Below, one piece after another: positions 56,022 to 64,000 of a DNA stretch of 64,000 nucleotides (the stretch's first letter is position 1; every line of letters starts with the position of its first letter). The translations under genes and the position numbers were made by a program. The notes below the pieces were generated by a model. It worked only from the letters and a program-made list of their open reading frames with translations. It had not been told where the DNA came from and did no database searches. Source of the DNA: UBA2862 sp045658005 (lineage in GTDB: Bacteria; Bacillota; Clostridia; Christensenellales; Aristaeellaceae); the NCBI GenBank assembly GCA_045658005.1, contig JAZOUD010000143.1, forward strand, positions 10,299-74,298, written 5' to 3'.

Positions 56022-57759
56022 TGTCCTTCACCTCCATGTGCGCGTTCCACATCTTCTCATACAGGCCGTGGTGGGAGAGCAGCTCGTCGTGGGTGCCGCT
56101 GTCCTCAATGCTTCCTTTGTTGACCACATAGATTTTATCAGCGTCGGTGACGGTACTCAGCCGGTGGGCGATGACGATCAACGTCTTGCCAGCGGTCAGC
56201 TTCGACACCGAGCGCTGTATGACCGCCTCGTTCTCCGGGTCGGTGTAGGCGGTGGCTTCGTCAAGGATCACGATGGGCGCTGCCTTGAGCATGGCACGGG
56301 CGATGGAGATTCGCTGGCGCTCGCCGCCGGACAGGGGCCCGCCGGAGGAGCCGACGAGGGTGTCATAGCCGTTCTCCAGACCCAGGATGAACTCGTGGCA
56401 GCCGCTGTCCTTCGCGGCCTGCTCGACCTCCTGATCCGTTGCATTTGGACGGCCCAGGCGGATGTTCTCCCGCACGGTCATGTTGAAAAGGTAGTTGTCC
56501 TGGCTCACGAAGGCCACCCGGTCGGCGTAGGCTTCCTGGGGGATCTCGCGGATGTCCATACCGCCAAGGGTGATGTTGCCATCGTTCACATCCCACAGCG
56601 AAGCGATCAATCGGGCGATGGTGCTTTTGCCGCTGCCGGAGGGACCCACCAGCGCCACGAAGCTGCCCTCGGGTACCTCCATACTGACGCCGTGCAAAAT
56701 CTCCTTATCTGCGTAGGAGAAATGAACGTTATTCAGCATAAGATCGTTGCCCGTAGGCACGTCGCCTGTAGACGGCCTTTCCTGCTCCGGCGCATCTAGT
56801 ATGGTCTGCACCTCGCCAAAGATGGTGCCCATGGTGCGGATGTCGTCGGAGTAGCTCATCAGCGTGATCAGCGGCGTGATGAGGCCCACGGACAGTATGA
56901 TCACCGTGACGAAGTCCTGTCCGGACGGGGTGCCGCCCTTCACCAGCAGCCCGCCGATGGGCAGCACGGACACCATCGTGGCCGGCATGACCACCATGGC
57001 GAAGGTGAAGGGGATGATGGATGCCCGCATCCAGCCGATGAACGCGCCCGCCGCCGCGTGGGCATCCTTCACGAAGCGCTCGTAGCTGGACTTGGTCTTG
57101 CCGAACACCTTGATGACCTGTATGCCGTTTATGTACTCCACCGCGGTGTTGTTCAGCGCCTTGGTGTTGTCGATGGTGGCCTGGTAGAAGCCGGAACTGG
57201 TGGCCATCATCCAGATGTAAAAGAACATGCCCAGCGGCACGGTGGCCAGGGATGCAAGTCCCATGCGCCAGTCGATGGTAAAGATATACACGGTGATGAT
57301 GATCGGAATCAGCAGGTTCGCCGTGAACTCCGGCACGATGTGGGCCAGCGTGGTCTCGATGCTGTCGATGCGTTCGATCAGCGTGCTCTTGAGAGCACCG
57401 TTCGACTGCTGAAGCACCGCGCCAAGGGGCATGCGGGTCAGCTTTTCGGTGCAGCGCTTGCGAATCTCGCCCAGGACGGCGAAGGTCGCCCGGTGGCTGG
57501 TGGCCGTGGAAAAGGCGTGGCACAACACCCGGCCCAGCCACAGCAATGCAATGATTCCGGCCTGGGTGAGGTAATACGTCAGGTTCTTTTCACCTGCCAT
57601 CAATCCCTTCACGATGCCCGCCACCGCGAAGTACGGCGCGACGGAGAACGCTACGCCCAGCACGGCGAGAACGACGCTTAAAACAAACTGTCCCCGATGC
57701 GGCTCCGCCTGTCCCAGCGCCCAGGCGATGGGGGAGGGGGATTTCTTCTTTGCTTCCAT
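56014..57759 (-). CDS. ABC half-transporter, membrane domain plus ATPase (YbtPQ/IrtAB-like)
   Basis: The start is ATG 57759 behind AAAGGAGG, giving 581 residues. An exporter-fold membrane domain (about 1-310) is followed by an ATPase: Walker A GPSGSGKST, Q-loop FVSQDNYLF, signature LSGGERQR, Walker B VILDEATAYTDPEN and H-loop AHR. The sequence is closest in character to the siderophore-type YbtP/YbtQ and IrtA/IrtB pairs, which import despite an exporter fold; this is from recall. Its partner gene downstream has lost the ATPase. It lies in an apparent operon with two small membrane proteins and a methyltransferase remnant. Confidence 0.85.
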   Translation of the reverse strand: MEAKKKSPSPIAWALGQAEPHRGQFVLSVVLAVLGVAFSVAPYFAVAGIVKGLMAGEKNLTYYLTQAGIIALLWLGRVLCHAFSTATSHRATFAVLGEIRKRCTEKLTRMPLGAVLQQSNGALKSTLIERIDSIETTLAHIVPEFTANLLIPIIITVYIFTIDWRMGLASLATVPLGMFFYIWMMATSSGFYQATIDNTKALNNTAVEYINGIQVIKVFGKTKSSYERFVKDAHAAAGAFIGWMRASIIPFTFAMVVMPATMVSVLPIGGLLVKGGTPSGQDFVTVIILSVGLITPLITLMSYSDDIRTMGTIFGEVQTILDAPEQERPSTGDVPTGNDLMLNNVHFSYADKEILHGVSMEVPEGSFVALVGPSGSGKSTIARLIASLWDVNDGNITLGGMDIREIPQEAYADRVAFVSQDNYLFNMTVRENIRLGRPNATDQEVEQAAKDSGCHEFILGLENGYDTLVGSSGGPLSGGERQRISIARAMLKAAPIVILDEATAYTDPENEAVIQRSVSKLTAGKTLIVIAHRLSTVTDADKIYVVNKGSIEDSGTHDELLSHHGLYEKMWNAHMEVKDNG

Positions 57760-57808
57760 GCGCAAACCTCCTTTGGGATCTTCAGTCACTGCTCGGTATC
57801 ATAAGGGC

Positions 57809-58303
57809 TTACGGTATCAGTGCCCCAAGCCCCGCCACGATCAACCCGGCGATCGGGCAGACCAGCAGCGTCCAGCCCAGTCCGTGCTCCGGGATTGCCA
57901 GCTTCATCAGCCATTCCTTGCGTTTCCATGCCTTGCAGTGCTCCGCGCCCTTGATCATGTGCCTGACCTTCCCCGGCAGCCAGCAGTCCAGTATGATGAA
58001 GTCGCTGATGCTGACAAGCGTCATCTCCGCATAGCCCGTCCAGAAAAGATTCCGGAAGCCGGATATGCCGGCGCAGCGGGCGCTGACGGCCCAGTACACG
58101 AAGAGCATCAGATACAGCGGATAGAGCAGCAGGTTCATCTTCCGTACCTCGTGCCTGTCCACGTAAGGTGCGGCGGCCTGCCGGATCTCCTTCGGAAACA
58201 TGGTGCTGTAAGCCTGGGGCCACAGCAGGAAGCCAACGCCCACCACAGCGTTGAAAAGCAGGGACATGGAAATGCCGTCCAGTATGATCCTTGGCCAGTT
58301 CAT
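57809..58303 (-). CDS. Four-helix membrane protein of unknown function (paralogue A)
   Basis: The start is ATG 58303 behind GAGGAGG, giving 164 residues. Four hydrophobic segments are separated by short charged loops. After helix 1 it reads MFPKEIRQAAAPYV, and near helix 3 SDFIILDCWLPGKVRHM with a following ECH-like AEHCKAW. The adjacent gene encodes a protein of the same length with matching landmarks, so the two are tandem paralogues. No function is recognised. Co-transcription with the ABC transporter suggests a membrane partner. Confidence 0.75.
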   Translation of the reverse strand: MNWPRIILDGISMSLLFNAVVGVGFLLWPQAYSTMFPKEIRQAAAPYVDRHEVRKMNLLLYPLYLMLFVYWAVSARCAGISGFRNLFWTGYAEMTLVSISDFIILDCWLPGKVRHMIKGAEHCKAWKRKEWLMKLAIPEHGLGWTLLVCPIAGLIVAGLGALIP

Positions 58304-58316
58304 GGGCCACCCCTCC

Positions 58317-58814
58317 TCAGAGCAGTGCAAATATCCACGCGGTGATGGCGCTGCCGATCACGATCATCACGCACTGCCGCGCCTGCTGTCTGCGGTTGTA
58401 GCCAAAGTCCTGCCAGCCCGCGCAGCCCTCGGTCTCCGGGAAGTAGTGCTGGAAGAAATGGGTCTTTGTCAGCAGGAACCAGTCCAGGGCGAGGATGTCA
58501 AACGCCTTGATGACCGCGCCAATGGTGAAAAATCGCAGGAAGAACTGTCCGAATGTGAAGCCGCGCTTTAGGCCGTCGATTCCGCCGACGATAAACAGCG
58601 CCAGATACCCCGCGACAAACAGCAGCAGGATGACCCAGCCCAGCGCCCGCTTCGGCGTCACGCGCAGGCTTTCAAGCCTTGGCTTGAGTCTCTCCTGCAC
58701 ATCCTTCGGGAAGTTCTTCGCCAGCAGTGCGGTGGGCAGCGTGACCGTCACGCCCCAGATGCCGAGGAACAGCAGCGCGCAGCCCGCCGCGGAGAGCATC
58801 AGCATCAGATGCAT
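58317..58814 (-). CDS. Four-helix membrane protein of unknown function (paralogue B)
   Basis: The start is ATG 58814 behind GGGAGGGA, giving 165 residues with four hydrophobic segments. Shared landmarks with paralogue A are NFPKDVQERLKPRLE after helix 1, and KAFDILALDWFLLTK then EGCAGWQDF near helix 3. It starts inside the tail of a methyltransferase remnant and lies 13 bp before paralogue A, consistent with one operon. The function is unknown. Confidence 0.75.
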   Translation of the reverse strand: MHLMLMLSAAGCALLFLGIWGVTVTLPTALLAKNFPKDVQERLKPRLESLRVTPKRALGWVILLLFVAGYLALFIVGGIDGLKRGFTFGQFFLRFFTIGAVIKAFDILALDWFLLTKTHFFQHYFPETEGCAGWQDFGYNRRQQARQCVMIVIGSAITAWIFALL

Positions 58815-58962
58815 GGTTTCATCCCTCCCGCACACCTCATCACCGCCACGGCGCAGGGGATGCGCGCCTCGGCAAGCTGTATCGATACGTCCCCATAGCC
58901 CGCGTCGAGGAAGAATTGCCGGTAGCTTTCCACCGTGAATACTCGAACAGTCCGACGACCAT
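58805..58962 (-). pseudogene. C-terminal remnant of a SAM-dependent methyltransferase
   Basis: About 50 sense codons (RRTVRVFTVESYRQFFLDAGYG in part, then VAVMRCAGG) end at TGA 58805-58807, overlapping the start of paralogue B. They match the last helix and strand of class I methyltransferases. A stop lies just upstream in frame. A middle piece of a similar methyltransferase occurs at 59611-59800 on the same strand. Confidence 0.55.
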
Positions 58963-58971
58963 CGTTCTATC

Positions 58972-58987
58972 AAATAGTTAGCTATTT
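58972..58987. promoter_or_regulatory. Inverted repeat at the ABC operon promoter, possible operator
   Basis: AAATAG (58972-58977) and CTATTT (58982-58987) are separated by 4 bp, just downstream of the minus-strand -10 element. Its position suits a repressor site. Confidence 0.45.
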
Positions 58988-58996
58988 CTTACTTCT

Positions 58997-59025
58997 ATTA
59001 TACCCTGCAAATCAGGGAATGCAAA
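58997..59025 (-). promoter_or_regulatory. Promoter of the ABC/membrane-protein operon
   Basis: On the minus strand TTTGCA (59020-59025) and TATAAT (58997-59002) are 17 bp apart. Confidence 0.65.
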
Positions 59026-59290
59026 GTTGTTTGTTAAAACTAACGCAATCGCGTTGAAGTTTGACGATCACAGAAGTAAAATATAACTAACTCAGGAAGG
59101 ACGATGGAGGATGCTTTAGAAATATGAAGTCCTATAAGCGCCTTTGAGATCGGCCAAAATGGGATCATGGGCTGCCCGGCGGTCAAAATGATCCTCAGAC
59201 AGCCTGCCGAACGGACGAACCTGTTCCCGATCTGCAGGGAGGCCAAAGCGGGATGGGGCAGGATGGTACAAATCATGAGGGAGTGAGGAA
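59026..59290 (+). other. Intergenic segment with an unrecognised plus-strand gene tail
   Basis: A plus-strand frame ends at a TGA just before the next gene and reads SAFEIGQNGIMGCPAVKM, then LFPICREAKAGWG. It has coding character but no start, and the family is not recognised. It is probably the tail of a lost gene that preceded the reductase. Confidence 0.35.
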
Positions 59291-59614
59291 ATGAAGGTAT
59301 TGGTCTACGGTTCGGGCGTCATCGGAAGCTATCTGGCCCATGTGCTCTGCAGTGCCGGAAACGACGTGACCATGCTCGCGCGGGGCAGGTGGAAGGAACA
59401 ACTTGAAACCCATGGATTGAGGATTCGCCACCATTTGCAGCGCAGGGAGACGCTGGATCATCCCAAGGTCATCGGGGATATTTCCGAAGCTGATGTCTAT
59501 GACGCGGTGTTCACGGTGATGCCCTACAACAAAATCGGCGCGATTCTGGAGCCGCTGGCCGCGGTTCGCGCGCCGCTCGTGGTGCTGGTGGGCAACAACA
59601 ATAGGGCGGCGTGA
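59291..59614 (+). pseudogene. N-terminal fragment of a 2-dehydropantoate 2-reductase-like protein
   Basis: ATG 59291 after GGGAGTGAGG encodes a Rossmann start, VLVYGSGVIGSYLAHVLC, with TMLARG and VMPYNKI, the NADPH-binding half of the ApbA/PanE (ketopantoate reductase) family. The frame stops after 107 residues, shortly after LVGNNN. The substrate-binding helical half is missing and debris on the opposite strand follows directly. Confidence 0.75.
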
Positions 59615-59867
59615 AGAACCCCTTGGGCTGGTAGAGGTGTTTGATGAACCAGTCCGTGCGAGCGCAGCCGCCCCGAATGTAGAAGCAGCCGCAGAAGGTG
59701 CCGCCGGGCTTGAGTACGCGAAAGGTCTCCCGAAACGCCGCCTCCTTGTCAGGAAACCATTGTCTGTTCAGCGGATTCATACTGTTGTCCCTCATTCGCG
59801 GATCAGTTCGTACATGTGGAACCGCCCGCCGCATTTGCGCGTCCGGTCAAGCCCAATCCCGAGGTGC
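59611..59867 (-). pseudogene. Methyltransferase middle fragment and unrelated C-terminal tail
   Basis: On the minus strand about 60 sense codons read LNRQWFPDKEAAFRETFR, VLKPGGTFCGCFY and WFIKHLYQPKGFF, the motif III region of a class I SAM-dependent methyltransferase. Just upstream a separate frame (HLGIGLDRTRKCGGRFHMYE, ending in a stop) looks like the tail of another gene. Neither is complete. Confidence 0.6.
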
Positions 59868-60616
59868 TTACAGGCTGCGCAATTCCTGCGCCATCCATTC
59901 GGGATAGAACAGCGCCATATCCCCGTGATCCATTCTCTCAAAGCATTTGAAAATGGTGTCCGGAACAAACTTCTTCATGTATTTCAGATCCCAGTCTCGG
60001 GCCTTGCGTTCTTTTTCAGCATACCAGTAATGAACCTGCCCGGAAAACCGCATGGTTTCCTTCGGCATCTTATAGTTGTTGCAGGAATCGAAGGTGTTCC
60101 AGAGCGTCCTGTACGTGCAATGACGGAGAATACTGGCCACGTATTTCAGATCCTCTTCACTGTACTCCGTGGAGCTGAACGCCTTTACGAGTATCTTTTC
60201 CCCGCCAAGCTTTCCCAGCGCCATCATTCCAAAGTCGCGCAGCGCGATGAACCGGGTCAATATCCATGGCAGCTGATAGGGCGTGATGCCTCCGTCCATG
60301 ACATAGTGCTTTGCTTTCAGCTTTCCGTCCTCCGCCATTCGAAGGACGATGCTCCCGCCCATGGAGTAGCCGTAAATCGTCCTGACTTCCTGAATCCCTT
60401 TTTGCAGGAGCTCGTCTGCCAGCGCGAGGCGATCTGCTCCACCGAGCTGAACTGGGAAGTATCATTCAGGTCATATCCCGGGAGCGCCGGTATCAGCAGC
60501 TGATACCGCGTTTCGAGCAGCGGTATGACATTTTCAAAGTAGTCCCACGTCACCAGCGACGGGTGGATCAGCAGGATACATTCCGGACTCTCCAGACCAT
60601 ATTCGTAGATTCTCAT
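59868..60616 (-). pseudogene. Alpha/beta hydrolase with a single frameshift
   Basis: Two frames form one hydrolase of about 248 residues: MRIYEYGLESPECILLIHPS and IPALPGYD in the first, then LADELLQKGIQEVRTIYGYSMGG (in part) with nucleophile Ser, and MDHGDMALF with the likely catalytic His. The break lies near 60430, explained by loss of one base before CCTCGCG. Otherwise the protein looks complete, so this may be a sequencing slip. Confidence 0.75.
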
Positions 60617-60631
60617 ACGCCGCGCCCCCGT

Positions 60632-61285
60632 TTATTTCTTAAGTGATGCAGCTTTGGCCTTCTTCTTGTATCCGCAATCGCAGTATGGCCCGCCGGAGGC
60701 AAGGGTGTATCGGCGGATGAACTCGGAGGCACCGCCCGCCTCGTTCATCGTGTAGTCCAACCTGCACATGGCGGGGACAAGGTCAAACAGCCCCAGCTCT
60801 TTCATCAGTACGCAGATGCCGCAGGTGGTAAAGCGGGCTTCATAGCCGCTGCCATCCTCATAAGGAAGATACGCCATTTTCCAGGAATAGGGGTTGCGGT
60901 CGGCCGGGTTAAGCGCCTCGGCTTTCTTCATGCCCGCGATGTCGGAATCGGTAAATTTCCGCTTTCCACTCATGCGGCAGAAGCACTTCATCGGTCCCGT
61001 CATCATGGATTCACGGTAATAGTCCGTCGCCTGCGCCACCGTCGGTCTCGCGGACATACTCAGCAGAAATGCACTGAGCATCGCGCAGTTGACCAGGTTC
61101 ATCCTGAACCGATCTCCCTTTTCAAACTCCGGGATGGATGAGATGATCTCCCTGTATTTCTTCTTCGCCTTTGAAGTAATTTCACCAGCTGCTCTGGCAT
61201 CATATCTCAGAACTGAACTCAGGCGTTTCCTGAAAGAGCCGGAAAACAGCAGCCACATTCCGGCAGGCATACCCGCATATTTCAT
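60632..61285 (-). CDS. L-2-amino-thiazoline-4-carboxylic acid hydrolase family protein
   Basis: The start is ATG 61285 after ATGGAGAAAAACCT, giving 217 residues. The helical N-terminal half is followed by FTTCGICVLMKELGL, then MCRLDYTMNEAGGASEF, and the cysteine-rich end GGPYCDCGYK, the signature of this family. The founding enzyme opens the thiazoline ring in a bacterial route from DL-ATC to cysteine. Most homologues in gut Clostridia are uncharacterised. It lies 15 bp after the broken hydrolase in reading order and may share an operon with it. Confidence 0.8.
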   Translation of the reverse strand: MKYAGMPAGMWLLFSGSFRKRLSSVLRYDARAAGEITSKAKKKYREIISSIPEFEKGDRFRMNLVNCAMLSAFLLSMSARPTVAQATDYYRESMMTGPMKCFCRMSGKRKFTDSDIAGMKKAEALNPADRNPYSWKMAYLPYEDGSGYEARFTTCGICVLMKELGLFDLVPAMCRLDYTMNEAGGASEFIRRYTLASGGPYCDCGYKKKAKAASLKK

Positions 61286-61344
61286 AGGTTTTTCTCCATC
61301 GTCTGTGTAATGCTTTCCCAACGAAGAATATCCGATTCCAATTC

Positions 61345-61715
61345 CTAAAGCACAGTTCGGATCACGTTTTCAATCCCGGAAACATAGTCCGCATTCTTTT
61401 TCATCATGTATTCACAGTGGTTATACCCGGGCCGCACTTCAATGGATGCGCCATAGATCATGACAAGTTCTGTAATCTCATGTGATTTCAGATACGTGCT
61501 AATTTTCTCAGCTTCGTCCTCGGCTGAAAGAAAACCTGCCTTTTCCTTGCCATGGTTTCCCATGTCAGGTATCAAAAGGCAGTAGCTTCCCTTCAGTTTC
61601 CGTCCAACGATCTCATACAGCTTTTCCGCGGTTATCCCCATAGGATGGAGAAGAACGACAGCCGGGTCGGATGTTTTCCATAGGTGTGCATATACATATC
61701 TCAGGCCCCCTCATT
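61345..61715 (-). pseudogene. Alpha/beta hydrolase remnant with internal deletion
   Basis: The N-terminal third of an alpha/beta hydrolase (PAVVLLHPMGITAEK, CLLIPDMGNHG, ELVMIYGAS) is joined directly to a C-terminal tail (RPGYNHCEYMM). The nucleophile elbow is interrupted at GAS and the core is missing. An upstream ATG near 61713 is out of frame because of a G5 run. The remnant is similar in outline to the hydrolase at 59868. Confidence 0.65.
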
Positions 61716-61774
61716 GCTCTGTGAGTCTTTTATCTGCCTTTCTCGTTACAGTTGAACGCCGTAATCGCCTGAAC

Positions 61775-62397
61775 TCAAAACAAAAACAGAATGAACAAGC
61801 CAATGTACATTACAGCGCCGGCGATATTGCCCGCGCCCGGAATGTTGAAAGGCGCCTGTACAAGAAACAGCGGCAGGAGGTTGAAAATGCATGCCCACGA
61901 GGGAAGCGGCGTCATGCCCGCCACAACAGGTATGAAATGCGCAACCGAGAACAGGATGATCCCCGCATAGCAGCCGATCATCACCGCAGAGGTTTTCCCG
62001 AAGAAATCGGCGGTCAGCTTCCGCCCTTCTTCGGTATGATCGCTCTTGATGTAGATCCATTCCGCCGCGCAGCCCACCACGTGATGTGCCAGACCGAAGG
62101 TATAGATCAACGCCGCGCCGACGATCATAAGATTCGCCCACAGGGCGGAATACGGACGCATCCAGATCCCCAGCGCGAGATACCCGAAGAACTGCATGAA
62201 CATGGCGACCGTGCCGAGAACGATCGAGCGCAAAGGCTCACTCTCCGGCTTCGCTGCGAAGTGTTTAGCCATCCTCCTGTTTCCTTCATGTCGGAGAAAC
62301 TGAATTGACCGGCGGGCGTACAGAGCAGCAGCCTGTCGGCGTACAAGCAAAGGACGTGTCCGAGCATTGCTATCATCAAGATCCAACTGTGTTCCAT
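61775..62397 (-). pseudogene. Multi-pass membrane protein (DUF6796-like), one frameshift
   Basis: From ATG 62397 the first frame encodes a helix (HSWILMIAMLGHVLCLYAD) and a loop. Near 62275 the sense frame changes and continues RMAKHFAAKP into five further helices (VAMFMQFFGYLALG, MIVGAALIYTFGLAHH, and so on), ending FILFLF at 61775. The break is at an AGGAGGA tract. The family of six-helix proteins is uncharacterised; the DUF name is from recall and uncertain. Confidence 0.6.
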
Positions 62398-62458
62398 ATT
62401 CATGCCTCCACATTTTAGGTCTTCTATTCGGCACAAAGCGAAGGAGTTTCCTGATGGG

Positions 62459-63238
62459 TCACCACTTGAATACAGCAAGTCTGTTGTTCATATTCTTTCC
62501 GATGATTGCAAACAGCTTGCCCCGGATCGTGTATTTCTTCATTTCCTCGTTATAGCTGGTTTCAGAAACCAACGTCATGCGCGGCTCCAGTTCCAGATAC
62601 TCCCTGCCGCTCTTCGTACCCCAGCCGAAGGTCGCATTGGTGTTTTTGACTGCATCGTGGTGTTTGCTGTTCTTCTCCAAAAACGGCGAATGAAGCTCTG
62701 CCAGCAGATAACCATGCGGAAAGCAGTCACACAGCATATTCAGACATGTTTTGACCTGCGCTTTGGAAAAATATACCAAAACGCCCTCCATTGCAATGAT
62801 ATACATATCTGAAGCCGGTAGGAGCTTTGTCCAGTCGCCGTTTAAAGCGTCCCCGTCCAGCATGACACAGCGATCCCGATCCTCATAGACCTTCCTTCGT
62901 ACGGCAATCTGATCCGGAAGATCTACGTCAAACCACTGCAGCCTTCCGTTATCCACCTGAGAAAACTTGTCGTCAAAACCGCAGCCCAGATTGATGCACA
63001 CTGCATCGGGATACTGCTTCAATAGCGTTTTCAACTGTTCCCGATAAAGGATCGTTCTGGCCACAACACCCTCATGGGAGAGAAACGGATCAAACTTGCT
63101 GACGTCCACACCCAGCGCGTCGATGATCTCCTTCGCTTTCAGGTCCTTGATTCGCGCATTGGGTCGGGCCGTCTCGCTCGCCTTGATGGCCAGCGGGATG
63201 AGCGCGGTTTCCTGAATGTCGCCAAACTTCAAATTCAT
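62459..63238 (-). CDS. Class I SAM-dependent methyltransferase, leucine carboxyl methyltransferase-like
   Basis: The 259-residue protein has the LCM/PPM1-type layout: ARTILYREQLK, motif I CINLGCGFDDKF, acidic loop WFDVDLPDQI, and MEGVLVYFSK. In bacteria such enzymes O-methylate small molecules or polyketide/peptide products; the substrate here is unknown. The frame is intact with normal length. The start is the ATG at 63238, preceded by CCAAGGAGGA in minus-strand reading. Confidence 0.88.
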   Translation of the reverse strand: MNLKFGDIQETALIPLAIKASETARPNARIKDLKAKEIIDALGVDVSKFDPFLSHEGVVARTILYREQLKTLLKQYPDAVCINLGCGFDDKFSQVDNGRLQWFDVDLPDQIAVRRKVYEDRDRCVMLDGDALNGDWTKLLPASDMYIIAMEGVLVYFSKAQVKTCLNMLCDCFPHGYLLAELHSPFLEKNSKHHDAVKNTNATFGWGTKSGREYLELEPRMTLVSETSYNEEMKKYTIRGKLFAIIGKNMNNRLAVFKW

Positions 63239-63303
63239 TGTCTTATCCTCCTTGGTGTTAGTTTTATCTTACTACTTTTCAGACTGCAAATCAACCTTTT
63301 TCT

Positions 63304-63498
63304 GATAACAATAATCGGGACATCTTTGATGAAGTAGAGAACAATCCTGCCTTCAAGGAATTCTTCGGGAACGCTCTCAGCCATTTTCTGAATGTGGAGC
63401 CCAGCAACCATCAGGTCTACGAAGTGGCTGAGGACATCAGTGAAGAAATATGGCCAGAAATCTCAATTGATCGTGATTCCACTGATGGAACGATCTGA
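63304..63498 (+). pseudogene. C-terminal fragment of an unrecognised gene
   Basis: A plus-strand frame of about 64 codons with coding character ends at TGA 63496-63498 and reads RDIFDEVENNPAFKEFFG, then LNVEPSNHQVYEVAEDIS. No start codon with a ribosome site is visible, and upstream lies the leader of the methyltransferase on the other strand. The family is unknown. The rest of 63239-63636 shows nothing recognisable. Confidence 0.4.
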
Positions 63499-63636
63499 GT
63501 GACGGAAGATGGATAGCTGGAGCTATCATCTGGAATTGTAAAGAGCAATGCCCGCTGCGTGCCTTACATAAACTGCTTATATGTACTGTACTGCACAGGA
63601 TAGAGGCAGCAAGACAACAGATATGAATTATGGTAA

Positions 63637-63667
63637 GCAGCCCCGCGATCCACTCTCGCGGGGCTGC
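63637..63667 (-). terminator. Hairpin terminator after the recombinase remnant
   Basis: A perfect 12-bp stem (63637-63648 with 63656-63667) with a 7-nt loop lies just past the stop of the recombinase fragment. The T-tail is weak. Confidence 0.6.
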
Positions 63668-63681
63668 TTCTATGTCCAGCC

Positions 63682-63810
63682 TCATTCCTTCCCAGCCCTC
63701 TTCTTGAACACGCCCTCAAGGTCTACGGTGGCCATCTTCAGAATCTCATCCCGGACGTGGGGGTAGATGTTGGCGGTGGTCTGATAATCCGTGTGGTCGA
63801 CGATCTTCAT
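63682..63810 (-). pseudogene. Tyrosine recombinase (phage-type integrase) C-terminal remnant
   Basis: The last 42 residues of a minus-strand frame read MKIVDHTDYQTTANIYPHVRD in part and end FKKRAGKE. This is the C-terminal box of tyrosine recombinases: HTD with the nucleophilic tyrosine of TTANIY. Upstream residues of the frame lose similarity, so only the tail is left. It indicates an integrated mobile element once occupied this region. Confidence 0.75.
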
Positions 63811-64000
63811 GGATAACCCAAAAACGGATAAAGTAACGGCAAAAGAGCACCGCAAAAACATTAGGGAAACGCCGCACAATACACAAATGGACAGTCATGA
63901 GTTCGAAACGGTATAGAGAACGAGAACACTCCCCCACAATAGGGTCCCGAAGGTAAACTCACTCAGGCCTGAAGCCCATAACGGGTATCGGCCAGGAAGA
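63811..64000. other. Right edge, no recognised feature
   Basis: About 190 bp beyond the recombinase remnant. No ORF with a recognisable product, no RNA and no repeat was seen. Confidence 0.3.

Noticed and set aside
54921..57759. The ABC pair as exporter for the double-glycine leader protein
   Set aside because: Neither protein has an N-terminal C39 peptidase domain, and one has lost its ATPase.

Overview
The window looks like chromosome of a high-GC Gram-positive anaerobe, most likely a member of the Clostridia. This is inferred from sigma-A type promoters (two perfect TTGACA-N17-TATAAT copies), AGGAGG-type ribosome sites with frequent GTG and TTG starts, a lipobox protein, a UmuC/YolD pair, a stand-alone ferredoxin-thioredoxin-reductase-like protein, L-2-amino-thiazoline-4-carboxylate hydrolases and a cobalamin riboswitch. 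No 16S rRNA gene is present, so the placement is an inference.

Layout. 1-12.6 kb is ordinary housekeeping and repair: the end of a PpiC-type foldase, an amidohydrolase, an AlkD-like alkylation repair protein, a membrane HD-GYP phosphodiesterase, YdcF and CapA family proteins, SbcD-SbcC, a NUDIX hydrolase and a frameshifted six-hairpin-like protein. 12.7-19.6 kb holds a prephenate dehydratase with a signal peptide, a Y-family polymerase with YolD, a small XRE repressor, and a polar amino acid transporter whose substrate-binding modules and permease are fused in an unusual order. 20-25.2 kb has a GH13 amylase, a truncated S15 peptidase, a broken GGDEF protein and a DUF1848 protein. 25.3-33.2 kb is a cobalamin-riboswitch-led cluster: an M14/AstE-like deacylase, a complete Dpp/Opp-type ABC transporter and a type I periplasmic-binding lipoprotein. 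33.2-35.9 kb is a metal-efflux cassette (ArsR repressor, free HMA chaperone, P1B ATPase). 36-41.1 kb has a MATE exporter, a PAP2 phosphatase, a 100-residue protein with a double-glycine leader joined to an SH3 domain, and the glycogen branching enzyme.

From about 41 kb to the right edge the character changes. Intact genes (secreted tyrosine phosphatase, AddA-like helicase-nuclease, enolase, an ABC half-transporter, two paralogous four-helix membrane proteins, an ATC hydrolase, an LCM-type methyltransferase) sit among many frameshifted, truncated, nonsense-interrupted or chimeric genes. The region also holds a truncated tRNA-Arg 3' end (about 45.2 kb) and a tyrosine-recombinase C-terminal remnant (about 63.7 kb). 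This fits a decaying accessory region formed by integration and deletion. Several breaks lie at short homopolymers, so sequencing or assembly error cannot be excluded.

How the genes work together. The riboswitch cluster implies B12-repressed import and processing of an unknown ligand. The ArsR-HMA-ATPase set is a self-contained response to Cd, Zn or Pb. SbcCD, AlkD, the Y-family polymerase and the AddAB-like pair serve DNA repair. The GH13 enzyme and GlgB serve alpha-glucan metabolism. The most novel-looking items are the double-glycine-leader SH3 protein, the riboswitch-controlled transporter cluster, two secreted versions of normally cytosolic amino-acid enzymes or fragments of them, and the permuted substrate-binding/permease fusion.
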